In this document: piece by piece, positions 18,246 to 26,201 of the stretch
Position numbering within the stretch: the first letter of the stretch is position 1
Layout: each line of letters begins with the position of its first letter
Source: Streptomyces phaeofaciens
GTDB lineage: Bacteria > Actinomycetota > Actinomycetes > Streptomycetales > Streptomycetaceae
Direction of reading: 5' to 3'
DNA length: 64,000 nucleotides
Assembly: GCF_014648915.1 (NCBI RefSeq)
Contig: NZ_BMSA01000019.1
Location: 1 to 64,000, forward strand
Notes under the pieces: model-generated
Told to the model about the DNA's origin: nothing
The model's input: the letters and a program-made list of their open reading frames with translations, nothing else
Database searches by the model: none
Made by a program: the position numbers and the translations under genes

Positions 18246-19030
18246 GCACTGCGGCTTTCTCCGGGGGGGCGGCCGAGGCCTGGCTGAGCAGGCTGGGCGG
18301 GCTGCGTGATGTCGTACGGCAGGAGCTGGTGGCCCGGCAGCTCGACGAGCAGATGGCGGGGCGCTACCCGGTCGGGCAGCGGCTGCGGGTGCTCGACGTC
18401 GGAATGGGCCAGGGCACGCAGGCGCTGCGGCTGGCCCGGCTCGGCCACCAGGTGACCGGGCTGGAGCAGGACGCGACGATGGTCGCGGCGGCCCGTGAGG
18501 CCCTGGCGGGTGAGCCGGAGGGCATCCGGGAGCGGATGCGGATCATCGAGGGCGACGGCCGGGACACGGGCGTGCACTTCCTGCCCGGCAGTTTCGACGT
18601 GGTGCTGTGCCACGGTGTGCTGATGTACGTGCAGGAGCCGGACGCCCTGCTGGCGGGGCTCGCGCGGATGCTGGCCCCGGGCGGGCTGCTGTCGCTGCTG
18701 GTGCGGAACGCGGACGCGCTGGCCCTGCGGCCGGGGCTGAGCGGCGACTGGCCGGGCGCGGTGGCGGCCTTCGACTCCGTGACGTACCGCAACCGGCTGG
18801 GTCTGGACGTCCGGGCGGACCGGCTGGTCACGCTGACGGACGCGCTGGCCGGCATCGGGGCGCCGCTCCAGGCCTGGTACGGCGTGCGCGTGTTCACCGA
18901 CACGGCCACCGACGGGGCCGAGATCCCCCAGGACCTTCAGACCCTGCTGACCGCCGAGGAGCGGGCGGGCCGCACGGATCCGTACCGGAGCGTGGCGGCA
19001 CTGCTGCATCTGTGCGGGGTGCGCGGCTAG
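18242..19030 (+). CDS. Class I SAM-dependent methyltransferase, probable CTG start
   Basis: A 262-aa Rossmann-fold methyltransferase with motif I VLDVGMGQGTQAL, an acidic loop after strand 2 (GLEQD), GDGRDTG and FDVVLCHGVLMYV. The substrate is not evident. The conserved N-terminus (STAAFSGGAAEAW) has no ATG, GTG or TTG before it; CTG at 18242 is placed 5 bases after GGAGAG and overlaps the previous stop codon (CTGA, 18242-18245) exactly as ATGA couplings do. If CTG is not used, the next candidate is a GTG about 30 codons in, which would remove well-conserved sequence. Confidence 0.85.
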   Translation: MSTAAFSGGAAEAWLSRLGGLRDVVRQELVARQLDEQMAGRYPVGQRLRVLDVGMGQGTQALRLARLGHQVTGLEQDATMVAAAREALAGEPEGIRERMRIIEGDGRDTGVHFLPGSFDVVLCHGVLMYVQEPDALLAGLARMLAPGGLLSLLVRNADALALRPGLSGDWPGAVAAFDSVTYRNRLGLDVRADRLVTLTDALAGIGAPLQAWYGVRVFTDTATDGAEIPQDLQTLLTAEERAGRTDPYRSVAALLHLCGVRG

Positions 19031-19099
19031 GGGCCGCGTCGGGCACGGGCGGGGCGGCCGTGGTGGCGGCCACCCCGTCGTGCGGCCAGGCGGCCGCGC

Positions 19100-19312
19100 C
19101 TACGACTCGTCGGCGTGCAGGCTCATCGGCCCGTAGATCTCGGTGGCGTCCTCGAACAGCCGCACCTGGTCCGCGCCGCCCTCCAGCAGGTCCTTCCACT
19201 GCTCCCCGATCCAGGACTCGGCGTCCCCCTGAGTGGTGAACTCCTCGGGCTGGACCGCGGGCTGGACCTCCGTCCCGTCGGCCTTCTCGAACCGCCACGT
19301 CCATGCCGCCAT
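19100..19312 (-). CDS. Small hypothetical protein
   Basis: A 70-aa soluble protein, rich in W, E and D (MAAWTWRFEKADGTEV). The ATG at 19312 follows GGGAGG by seven bases; a longer frame to 19396 would run through the hairpin at 19342-19373 and lacks a ribosome site. It converges on the methyltransferase gene and is divergent from cobU. No domain is recognised and no function can be given. Confidence 0.72.
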   Translation of the reverse strand: MAAWTWRFEKADGTEVQPAVQPEEFTTQGDAESWIGEQWKDLLEGGADQVRLFEDATEIYGPMSLHADES

Positions 19313-19341
19313 GTACGCCTCCCTGATGTGAACACGTGCAG

Positions 19342-19373
19342 AGCAGAAGCCGGATCTTGGTCCGGCTTCTGCT
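19342..19373. other. Perfect 13-bp hairpin between divergent genes
   Basis: Arms at 19342-19354 and 19361-19373 (right arm TCCGGCTTCTGCT) are perfectly complementary with a six-base loop. It looks like a terminator stem but lies between two genes that start away from each other, 53 bp upstream of cobU, so it may be a leader structure or a barrier to read-through from the left. Confidence 0.6.
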
Positions 19374-19425
19374 GTGCAGCCTAGTCGGATGCGCAAGACC
19401 AGGTCAGACAGGCGAAAATCTGTCC

Positions 19426-20634
19426 GTGGAAGTCACTCTTCTCGGTACCGGTGCCCCCGCGGGACTGCCCCGCCCCGACTGCTCCTGCGCGGTGTGCGCG
19501 CTCTCGCTCGCGGCACACGCGCGTGCGGCGACCGCCTTGCTCGTGGACGGGACGCTGCTGCTCGATCTCACCCCGGGCGCGGCCTTCGCGGCGGCCCGCG
19601 CGGGGCATTCCCTGGGCGGCGTGCAGCAGGTGCTGCTGTCGCATCCGCACGACGGTCCCGCCGTGGAGGTGCCCGCCGGGCTGCCGCAGCCGGTCCGGGT
19701 GCCGGACGGACGGGAGTTGACGCTGCTGACGGGGCATCGGGTGCGGGCGGTGGCGACGGACGCACCGGGCACGGGGTACGCGGTGCTCGGGCCTGACGGG
19801 CAGCGGCTGCTGTATCTGCCGCCCGGGAGCGCGCCGGCCGGGCTGGAGGAGGGGGCGAATCCGGTCGAGGGCTACGACCTGGTCCTCGGGGACGTCGTGG
19901 GCCGGCCGGACGCGCTGGCGAAGCTGCGGGCGGTGGGCGCCGTGGGACCGACCACGGACGTCGTCGCCGTCCATCTGGACCACGACGTGCCGCCGGGCGA
20001 CGAGGTGCGGCGGCGGCTGGCCGCGGCGGGGGCGCGGGCGGTGCCGGACGGGACGACGCTGGCGGTGGGGGTGTACGAGGACGTGCCGGACGTACCGCGG
20101 CGGACGCTGGTGCTGGGCGGGGCCCGGTCGGGGAAGTCGGTGGAGGCCGAGCGCCGGCTGGAGTCGTTCCCGGACGTGCTGTACGTGGCCACGGGGGGCT
20201 CCCGGGGCGGGGACACCGAGTGGGCGTCACGGGTCGCCACGCACCGGGAGCGGCGGCCGGGGTCGTGGCGGACGGCGGAGACCTGCGATCTGGTGCCGCT
20301 GCTGGCGCAGGAGGGGGCGCCGCTGCTGATCGACTGTCTGTCGTTGTGGCTGACGGACGCGATGGACTCCGTGGGGGCCTGGGACGACGCGGTGTGGGCG
20401 GACGGGGGTGAGCGCGCCCTGCGGGCCCGGGTGGCCGAGTTGGTGGGGGCGGTGCGCGGGACCCGGCGGACGGTGGTGCTGGTGTCGAACGAGGTGGGGT
20501 CGGGGATCGTGCCCGCCACGGCCTCCGGGCGCCGGTACCGCGACGAGCTGGGACGGGTGAACGCGGCGGTGGGGGCCGAGTGCGAGCAGTTGCTGCTGGT
20601 CGTCGCGGGGCAGGCGGTGGTGCTGCGGGGGTGA
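19426..20634 (+). CDS. cobU: CobU (adenosylcobinamide kinase/guanylyltransferase) with N-terminal MBL-like domain
   Basis: The C-terminal part (about residues 225-402) is the bifunctional enzyme that phosphorylates adenosylcobinamide and converts it to the GDP form in cobalamin nucleotide-loop assembly. It shows the Walker A GGARSGKS with K237, the guanylyl-accepting histidine in THRERRPGSW, and SNEVGSGIVP. Residues 1-215 form an extra domain that begins like PhnP/PqqB metallo-beta-lactamase proteins (LLGTGAPAGLPRPDCSCAVC) but has only SHPHDG where HxHxDH is expected, so it is probably not a normal hydrolase. Start GTG 19426 is chosen because the domain opens there; an upstream ATG would cross the hairpin. 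cobT and cobS lie further right. Confidence 0.93.
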   Translation: MEVTLLGTGAPAGLPRPDCSCAVCALSLAAHARAATALLVDGTLLLDLTPGAAFAAARAGHSLGGVQQVLLSHPHDGPAVEVPAGLPQPVRVPDGRELTLLTGHRVRAVATDAPGTGYAVLGPDGQRLLYLPPGSAPAGLEEGANPVEGYDLVLGDVVGRPDALAKLRAVGAVGPTTDVVAVHLDHDVPPGDEVRRRLAAAGARAVPDGTTLAVGVYEDVPDVPRRTLVLGGARSGKSVEAERRLESFPDVLYVATGGSRGGDTEWASRVATHRERRPGSWRTAETCDLVPLLAQEGAPLLIDCLSLWLTDAMDSVGAWDDAVWADGGERALRARVAELVGAVRGTRRTVVLVSNEVGSGIVPATASGRRYRDELGRVNAAVGAECEQLLLVVAGQAVVLRG

Positions 20635-20687
20635 CCCGCGGCCTGGCCGGTTCGGGCCGGGCCCTTCGGCCGGGCCGGTTCGGTGGA

Positions 20688-21611
20688 TCATGACGGACGG
20701 GCCCGGGCGGTCTTGCGTGCGACGACCCGGTACGCGTTCGAGAAGCGGGTGCGGCGCAGGGCCGGGGCCAGGAGGTGGTCCAGGGCCGCGGCCAGGGTGA
20801 CGGCGGGACCGGTCAGGGGACGGAGGCGGCTGCCGGCCAGGCGGAGGGCGACGGCCGTCGAGAGGTCGTGGGGGGTGTGGGGGGTCCTGCGGTCCGTGCT
20901 GACGATGTCGCAGCCCTGGGCCTCCAGTTCGGTGCGGAGGTTGGCCAGCGGGATCAGGTGCAGGTGGCGGGGCTGGTCGTAGGGGTGCCACCACTTGCCG
21001 AGGACGGTCGCGGACGCGCTGGCGGGGTCGGAGAGTTCGAGGAGGAGGTGGCCGCCGGGGCGCAGGGCGGTGAGCGCGGCCGCGAGTTCCTCCTTCGGGT
21101 CCCGGGTGTGTTCCAGGTGGTGGAGCATGCTGACCACGTCGTAGCGGCCGCGCAGCCGGGCGAGCACCTCCGGGGTCGTCAGCCGGCCCCGGTGGGCCTC
21201 GTCCAGGCGGCCCGCCGCGCGCGCCCGCTCCACCCTGGGGGTCGGGTCCAGGCCGTCGAACGCCGTGTAGGTGAACAGTTCCTTCGCCGCCCGGGGGAAG
21301 GACGCGTCCCCGGTACCGACGTCCAGCCAGCTCTCCGGCTCCGGGAAGGGCAGCATCACCCGGGCCGTCGCCCGCAGGCGTCCGCGGCTGAACCGCGGGT
21401 CCCCGTCGGAGTCGTACAGCATCAGGCCCTCGGGGGTGAGGCGCGGGTTCTGGAAGGCGTGGGCGCAGTCCCGGCACTCGTCGACCACGAAGGTGCCCGG
21501 CCGGCGGTGGCGGAGGTCGGGGGACCGCAGTCGGGTGCGCAGGCGTTTCGAGCCGCACCAGGGGCAGTCGTCGCGGCGCGGATCGTGGATGGGCCTGGGC
21601 CGGGAGGGCAT
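20688..21611 (-). CDS. SAM-dependent methyltransferase with N-terminal zinc-ribbon-like cysteines
   Basis: A 307-aa protein. The N-terminal segment has paired cysteines, CPWCGSK and CRDCAHAF, about 30 residues apart, forming a probable zinc ribbon. A class I methyltransferase core follows, with WLDVGTGDASF, a YDVVSMLHHLEHTRDP segment and LRPGGHLLLEL. The layout resembles C-methyltransferases and related enzymes acting on sugars or lipids, but the substrate is unknown. ATG 21611 follows CGGAG by seven bases; the frame stays open far upstream but only as shadow of cobT. It lies between cobU and cobT on the other strand. Confidence 0.86.
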   Translation of the reverse strand: MPSRPRPIHDPRRDDCPWCGSKRLRTRLRSPDLRHRRPGTFVVDECRDCAHAFQNPRLTPEGLMLYDSDGDPRFSRGRLRATARVMLPFPEPESWLDVGTGDASFPRAAKELFTYTAFDGLDPTPRVERARAAGRLDEAHRGRLTTPEVLARLRGRYDVVSMLHHLEHTRDPKEELAAALTALRPGGHLLLELSDPASASATVLGKWWHPYDQPRHLHLIPLANLRTELEAQGCDIVSTDRRTPHTPHDLSTAVALRLAGSRLRPLTGPAVTLAAALDHLLAPALRRTRFSNAYRVVARKTARARPS

Positions 21612-21764
21612 GAGCGGCTCCGGGGGGACGGCAAAGCACGAGACTGCGACATTCCGCAGCAAAGCGGAACGTATGGGATACGGATCTTGGGTGCAAAGAC
21701 GTCGTGGGGGTGTGGTGCCCCTGTGGCGCTCTGACGTTCGGCCGGTGCCGGTACTGTTCGGCGA

Positions 21765-22946
21765 ATGAGCTCGCTTAATCTCGACGACTTCACCGATCTG
21801 ATCGAGCGCCCCGACGGCGGGGTGCGCCGCGACGCGGAGGCGCGCCGGGAACGTCAGATCGTGCCGCCCGGATCGCTGGGGCGCCTGGACGACCTGGGTG
21901 AGTGGCTGGCGGCGGCGCAGGGCGCGGTGCCCGTACGGCCGGTCGCCCGGCCCCGGGTGGTGCTGTTCGCCGGTGACCACGGTGTCGCCGAGCTCGGCGT
22001 GTCGGCCCGACCGGCGGGCAGCGCCGCGGAGTTGGTGCGGGAGATCCTGGAGGGCGGCCGCCCGGTCGCGGTGCTGGCCCGGCGGCTCGACGTGCCCGTG
22101 CGGATCGTCGACATGGCGCTGGACTGCGAGCCGGACACGTTCCCGGCGGACGTCGTACGGCACCGGGTGCGGCGCGGCAGCGGGCGGATCGACTTCGAGG
22201 ACGCGCTGACCCTGGAGGAGACCGAGGCGGCCTTCCGCGCGGGCGTCGCGGTCGCCGACGAGGAGGCCGACTCCGGTACGGATCTGGTCGTGCTCGGCGA
22301 TGTGAGCGTGGGCGGGACGACCGCCGCCGGCGTGCTGGTGGCCGCGCTGTGCGGGACGGACGCGTCCGTGGTGACCGGGCGGGGCGGCGAGGCCATCGAC
22401 GACCTGGCGTGGATGCGCAAGTGCGCGGCGATCCGGGACGCGCTGCGCCGGGCGCGGCCGGTGCTCGGGGAGCAGCTCCAGCTGCTGGCGACCGTGGGCG
22501 GGGCCGACCTCGCCGCGATGACGGGCTTTCTGCTCCAGTGCGCCGTACGGAAGTTGCCGGTCGTGCTGGACGGTGTCGTGGCGGCCGCGTGCGCGCTCGT
22601 CGGGCAGCGGATCGCGTTCCGGGCGCCGGACTGGTGGCTGGCCGCGCACAGGAGCGGGGAGCCGGGGCAGGCGAAGGCGCTGGACCGGATGGCGCTGGAG
22701 CCGCTGCTCGACCAGGGCGTGAAGGTCGGGGAGGGTGCGGGGGCGCTGCTGGCCCTGCCGCTGGTGCAGGCCGCGGCCGCCCTGGCGGCCGAGCTGCCCG
22801 AGAAGCCGGTGAAGACCGAGAAGACCGAGAAGACCGAAGAGGCCGAAGAGGCGGAAGGGGCCGAAGGGGCCGGAGAGGCCGGAGAAGCCGGAGAGGCCGG
22901 AGAGGCCGAGGCTTCCGCCGAGGAGCGCGGAGGTCCCGGGGCCTGA
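21765..22946 (+). CDS. cobT: Nicotinate-nucleotide--dimethylbenzimidazole phosphoribosyltransferase
   Basis: CobT makes alpha-ribazole phosphate for the lower ligand of cobalamin. Residues 1 to about 345 cover the family, with IVPPGSLGRLD, VLFAGDHGVAE, a GDVSVGGTTAAG motif and GEGAGALLALP containing the catalytic glutamate. The last 45 or so residues are an unusual E/G/A/K tail encoded by 9-bp repeats, absent from typical CobT. The ATG at 21765 is seven bases after TACTGT (21752-21757), so the message may be leaderless. It is divergent from the zinc-ribbon methyltransferase. Confidence 0.95.
   Translation: MSSLNLDDFTDLIERPDGGVRRDAEARRERQIVPPGSLGRLDDLGEWLAAAQGAVPVRPVARPRVVLFAGDHGVAELGVSARPAGSAAELVREILEGGRPVAVLARRLDVPVRIVDMALDCEPDTFPADVVRHRVRRGSGRIDFEDALTLEETEAAFRAGVAVADEEADSGTDLVVLGDVSVGGTTAAGVLVAALCGTDASVVTGRGGEAIDDLAWMRKCAAIRDALRRARPVLGEQLQLLATVGGADLAAMTGFLLQCAVRKLPVVLDGVVAAACALVGQRIAFRAPDWWLAAHRSGEPGQAKALDRMALEPLLDQGVKVGEGAGALLALPLVQAAAALAAELPEKPVKTEKTEKTEEAEEAEGAEGAGEAGEAGEAGEAEASAEERGGPGA
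22809..22907 (+). repeat. Degenerate 9-bp tandem repeat inside the 3' end of cobT
   Basis: Eleven consecutive 9-base units, drifting from GAGAAGACC through GAAGAGGCC to GGAGAGGCC, encode tripeptides of the E-K-T, E-E-A and G-E-A type. They stay in frame with cobT and extend its C-terminus. Confidence 0.8.
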
Positions 22947-23022
22947 GGGCCCGACGGGTCAAAAGAGACAGGCTGCACCAAAAGAGCGTTCTGGGTGAAG
23001 TACGCCCATATCATCACCGCTC

Positions 23023-24741
23023 ATGGGACATCCCCGGGTCGCCGCCGCCGTCGCCGTCTGGTACCTGCGTGCCGTCGCGTTCGTCAACTTCCTCAGTGCG
23101 GTGTGGGTTTCGCTGGGGCAGGACGTGCGGCGGCACAACCAGGAGGACCTCTTCACGCCGTATCTGCTGACGGCCGGATTCGCCTCCGGGGTGTTCACCG
23201 CGTTCCTGGCCGTCACCATGCGGCGGCGCAAACGGGCCGCGTGGATCCTCAACCTCGGGCTGAGCGGGGCCTTCCTGGGGCTGCTGGCCCTCGCCATGGC
23301 GTTCCCGGAGATCCGGCGGCAGCCGCAGAACTGTGTCTCGCTCGGACTGACCGCCGTCTTCGTCGGCGCGCTGCTCGCCGGGCGGCGGGAGTTCTACGCC
23401 AAGGGCGACCGGTCCAACCCGAGGCTCGCCGCGGCCGTCGGGGCCGGCGGGCTCCTCGGGGCCTCGCTGCTCGCCGCGCTGCTGGTGACGGCCACCGACC
23501 GGTCGGCCGCCCCCGCCACCTTCCTCGACCGCTGGCGCTACGGCACGCTCCGGCTGGTCTCGGTCGCCGCCGACGACCCCTCCGTCACCGGGATCGCCCC
23601 GCCCACCTGGGTCGATGTCGCCGTCAACGTCCTGAGCACGGCCCTGGTCCTCGCCGTCCTGTACGCCGCCTTCCGCTCCCGGCGGGCCGTCGACCCGCTC
23701 ACCGACGACGACGAGAAGCGGCTGCGGGAACTGCTCGACCGGCACGGCGAACGCGACTCGCTCGGCTACTTCGCCCTGCGCCGCGAGAAGAGCGTGTGCT
23801 GGTCCCCGACCGGCAAGGCGGCCGTCGCCTACCGGGTCCTCGCAGGGGTCTCCCTGGCGTCCGGGGATCCGCTCGGGGACCCGGAGGCCTGGCCCGGGGC
23901 GATCGGGCCGTGGCTCGCCGAGGCCCGCGCGCACGGCTGGATCCCGGCGGTGATGGGGGCGAGCGAGGAGGCCGGGACCGTGTACGCGCGTCATGGCCTG
24001 GACGCCCTCGAACTCGGGGACGAGGCGGTCGTCGACGTCGCCGAGTTCACCCTGGAGGGACGGGCCATGCGGACCGTGCGGCAGGCCTACAACCGGGTGC
24101 GGCGGGCCGGGTACACCGTGCGGGTGCGGCGGCACGAGGACATCCCGGCCGACGAGATGGCGACCCTCGTGCGGCGCGCCGACGACTGGCGGGACGGGGC
24201 CACCGAGCGCGGCTTCAGCATGGCCCTGGGGCGGCTCGGGGACCCCCGGGACGGCCGGTGCGTGATGGTCGAGTGCCGGGACGCCGACGGCCGCCTGCGG
24301 GCGCTGCTGTCCTTCGTGCCGTGGGGCCCGCGCGGGCTGTCGCTGGATCTGATGCGGCGGGACCGGGACTCCGACAACGGGCTGATCGAGTTCATGGTCA
24401 TCGATCTGCTGCGGCGCGCCCGGGAGTACCGGATCACGCAGGTCTCGCTGAACTTCGCCGTGTTCCGGTCGGTCTTCGAGCGGGGCGCGCGGCTGGGCGC
24501 CGGGCCGGTGCTCCGGCTGTGGCGGTCGCTGCTCAGCTTCTTCTCGCGCTGGTGGCAGATCGAGTCGCTGTACCGGGCCAACGCCAAGTACCGGCCCATC
24601 TGGGAGCCGCGGTTCCTGCTGTTCGAGAAGAGCGCGCACCTGCCCCGCATCGGCGTGGCGTCGGCGCGGGCCGAGGGGTTCCTGGAGGCACCGGGGCTGC
24701 CGCGGTGGTGGCATCGCGGGCGGCTGGAGCCGCGTCGATGA
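23023..24741 (+). CDS. Phosphatidylglycerol lysyltransferase-like membrane protein (DUF2156)
   Basis: A 572-aa protein with a membrane region in residues 1 to about 225 (some six helices) and a soluble DUF2156 domain after that, as in the C-terminal half of MprF and actinobacterial LysX-type enzymes. Such enzymes move an aminoacyl group from tRNA to phosphatidylglycerol, lowering surface charge; the amino acid used here is not known. The DUF2156 part shows SLDLMRRD and LNFAVFRSVFERG. There are fewer helices than the 14 of full MprF, so a flippase half is missing. ATG 23023 follows TATCAT (23009-23014) by eight bases, a leaderless arrangement. The stop overlaps the next start (ATGA). Confidence 0.85.
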   Translation: MGHPRVAAAVAVWYLRAVAFVNFLSAVWVSLGQDVRRHNQEDLFTPYLLTAGFASGVFTAFLAVTMRRRKRAAWILNLGLSGAFLGLLALAMAFPEIRRQPQNCVSLGLTAVFVGALLAGRREFYAKGDRSNPRLAAAVGAGGLLGASLLAALLVTATDRSAAPATFLDRWRYGTLRLVSVAADDPSVTGIAPPTWVDVAVNVLSTALVLAVLYAAFRSRRAVDPLTDDDEKRLRELLDRHGERDSLGYFALRREKSVCWSPTGKAAVAYRVLAGVSLASGDPLGDPEAWPGAIGPWLAEARAHGWIPAVMGASEEAGTVYARHGLDALELGDEAVVDVAEFTLEGRAMRTVRQAYNRVRRAGYTVRVRRHEDIPADEMATLVRRADDWRDGATERGFSMALGRLGDPRDGRCVMVECRDADGRLRALLSFVPWGPRGLSLDLMRRDRDSDNGLIEFMVIDLLRRAREYRITQVSLNFAVFRSVFERGARLGAGPVLRLWRSLLSFFSRWWQIESLYRANAKYRPIWEPRFLLFEKSAHLPRIGVASARAEGFLEAPGLPRWWHRGRLEPRR

Positions 24742-25466
24742 GACACCGGCTCGCGCGCCGGGCCCGCGGCGAATGGGGACCGCTGTGCACGGCCGTGCGG
24801 GGGCCGCTGGTGGGGCGACGGTGGCGGGCGGCCCCGATGACCCTCGGGGCGGTGTGCCTGACGGCGGTGCTCCAGGTCGTGCAGAACCAGCCCTGGGGCT
24901 TTCGGCCGGTCCAGAACCTGGGGGCCGTCCGCGCCGCGGACCCGCTCGGTCCGGCCCTGCTGCGCACGCCCCTGTCGCTGTTCGTCCCCGCCCTCGATCT
25001 GCCCGTCTGGGGCGCGCTCGCCCAGATCCTGCTGGTCTTCGGCGTCGCGGAGATCTGCCTGGGCCGGTGGCGGACCCTCACGATCGCGTACGCCGCCACC
25101 CTCGCCGGCACGCTGTTCGCGCGCGTGGGCCTGGCTCTGGGCCTGCTGCCCGCCTCCGACGCCCGGATCGTCGACACCGGCCCGTCCGCCGCCGTGGTGG
25201 GCCTGGCGGTGTTCGTCCTGTGGCGCCACCGCGCGTACGTCACGGCGGCGGCGGTGACCGTGGCGATGGTCGCCGAGGTCCTGGTCGAGCCGAACCTGGC
25301 GGGCCGGGAGCATCTGGCGGCGATCGTGGCGGCGGCGGTGCCGTGCGCGCTCGCGTGGGCGCGCGGGCGTCAGCGCCGGTCGGTGGACTCGGCGAGTTCC
25401 TTGTCCGTCTTGCCGCCCAGCCAGTCCCCCAGCAGCCGACCCGGGCCGAACCAGCGCCGGTCGTGA
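24738..25466 (+). CDS. Rhomboid-like membrane protein
   Basis: A 242-aa integral membrane protein with about six helices. DTGPSAAVVG followed later by EHLAAIVAA is reminiscent of the rhomboid serine and histidine segments, but the consensus GxSG is not met, so protease activity is doubtful. Its ATG overlaps the stop of the DUF2156 gene by four bases (24738-24741), tying the two together. The last 27 or so codons (from about 25371) read antisense through the end of the next, convergent gene, giving a 97-bp tail-to-tail overlap. The final segment is S/P-rich and probably not folded. Confidence 0.75.
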   Translation: MRHRLARRARGEWGPLCTAVRGPLVGRRWRAAPMTLGAVCLTAVLQVVQNQPWGFRPVQNLGAVRAADPLGPALLRTPLSLFVPALDLPVWGALAQILLVFGVAEICLGRWRTLTIAYAATLAGTLFARVGLALGLLPASDARIVDTGPSAAVVGLAVFVLWRHRAYVTAAAVTVAMVAEVLVEPNLAGREHLAAIVAAAVPCALAWARGRQRRSVDSASSLSVLPPSQSPSSRPGPNQRRS

Positions 25467-26134
25467 CGATAGGCGCGCAGTACCGCCTTCGCGCGGGCCC
25501 GGGGCCTGCGCCGGTAGAAGCGGCGGGCCCACGGCGAACCGGGCCGGGCCAGTCGCACCAGGCCGACCAGGCCCACGAACGGGATGAAAACACTGAAGAC
25601 GGCCATTTTGATCTTGCCTTTGAACAGCACGGCCAGCGAAATGAGGAAGTTCACGGCGACGGTCAGGGCGACGGTCCCCCGGTCCTGGAGCTCGTCGTCG
25701 TTCATGTCGTTGACGCCGAACGGCGCGGACCCCACCAGCAGCAGTCCGACGAGTGCGGCCGTCAGCACCACGGCCTCCAGGCTCTTGCGTCCCGCCTCCG
25801 TCCAGTACACGTCGTCGAGGTGCAGAATCAGCGCGAACTCGTCGAGGACGAGCCCCGCACCGATGCCGAAGACCACCGCGAAGACGCCCGAGCCGAAGCC
25901 GCGCACGCCGCTCGCCACCGCGCCGAAGCCGCCGGCGACGGTCAGGACCACCCCGGGGACCACGTGGTGGATGTGCACCCCGCCGGAGCTGATGTTGCCG
26001 AAGGGCCCCTTGCCCGCCCGGATGAGACGGGTGATGACCCGGGTGATCAGGAAGGTGAGCACGAAGGCTGTCAGGGCGAGGAGCAGCGGGAGCTTGCCCG
26101 GTTCGACGATGTTGCGCTCAAGCCACTGGCCCAT
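25370..26134 (-). CDS. Conserved integral membrane protein of unknown function
   Basis: A 254-aa protein with about six helices. It contains a striking GGVHIHHVVPG segment near residue 55 and LDEFALILHLDDVYW near residue 105; the histidines and acidic residues at helix ends could bind metal, which is inference only. The C-terminal 55 residues are basic and cytoplasmic. It converges on the rhomboid-like gene with a 97-bp overlap. No known family name comes to mind with confidence. Confidence 0.8.
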   Translation of the reverse strand: MGQWLERNIVEPGKLPLLLALTAFVLTFLITRVITRLIRAGKGPFGNISSGGVHIHHVVPGVVLTVAGGFGAVASGVRGFGSGVFAVVFGIGAGLVLDEFALILHLDDVYWTEAGRKSLEAVVLTAALVGLLLVGSAPFGVNDMNDDELQDRGTVALTVAVNFLISLAVLFKGKIKMAVFSVFIPFVGLVGLVRLARPGSPWARRFYRRRPRARAKAVLRAYRHDRRWFGPGRLLGDWLGGKTDKELAESTDRR

Positions 26135-26201
26135 GCCCTCAGTTTCCCGGGGAGCGGGGTGGGCCGCCCGGCCGGTGCGGCGTCCGGGCTAGTCTGCGGC
26201 C

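Noticed and set aside
19313..19425. Cobalamin riboswitch upstream of cobU
   Set aside because: The spacer is too short and lacks the conserved B12-box type sequence; only a simple hairpin is seen.
21612..21764. Cobalamin riboswitch upstream of cobT
   Set aside because: A -10 box lies seven bases before the ATG, leaving no room for a leader if that promoter is used.
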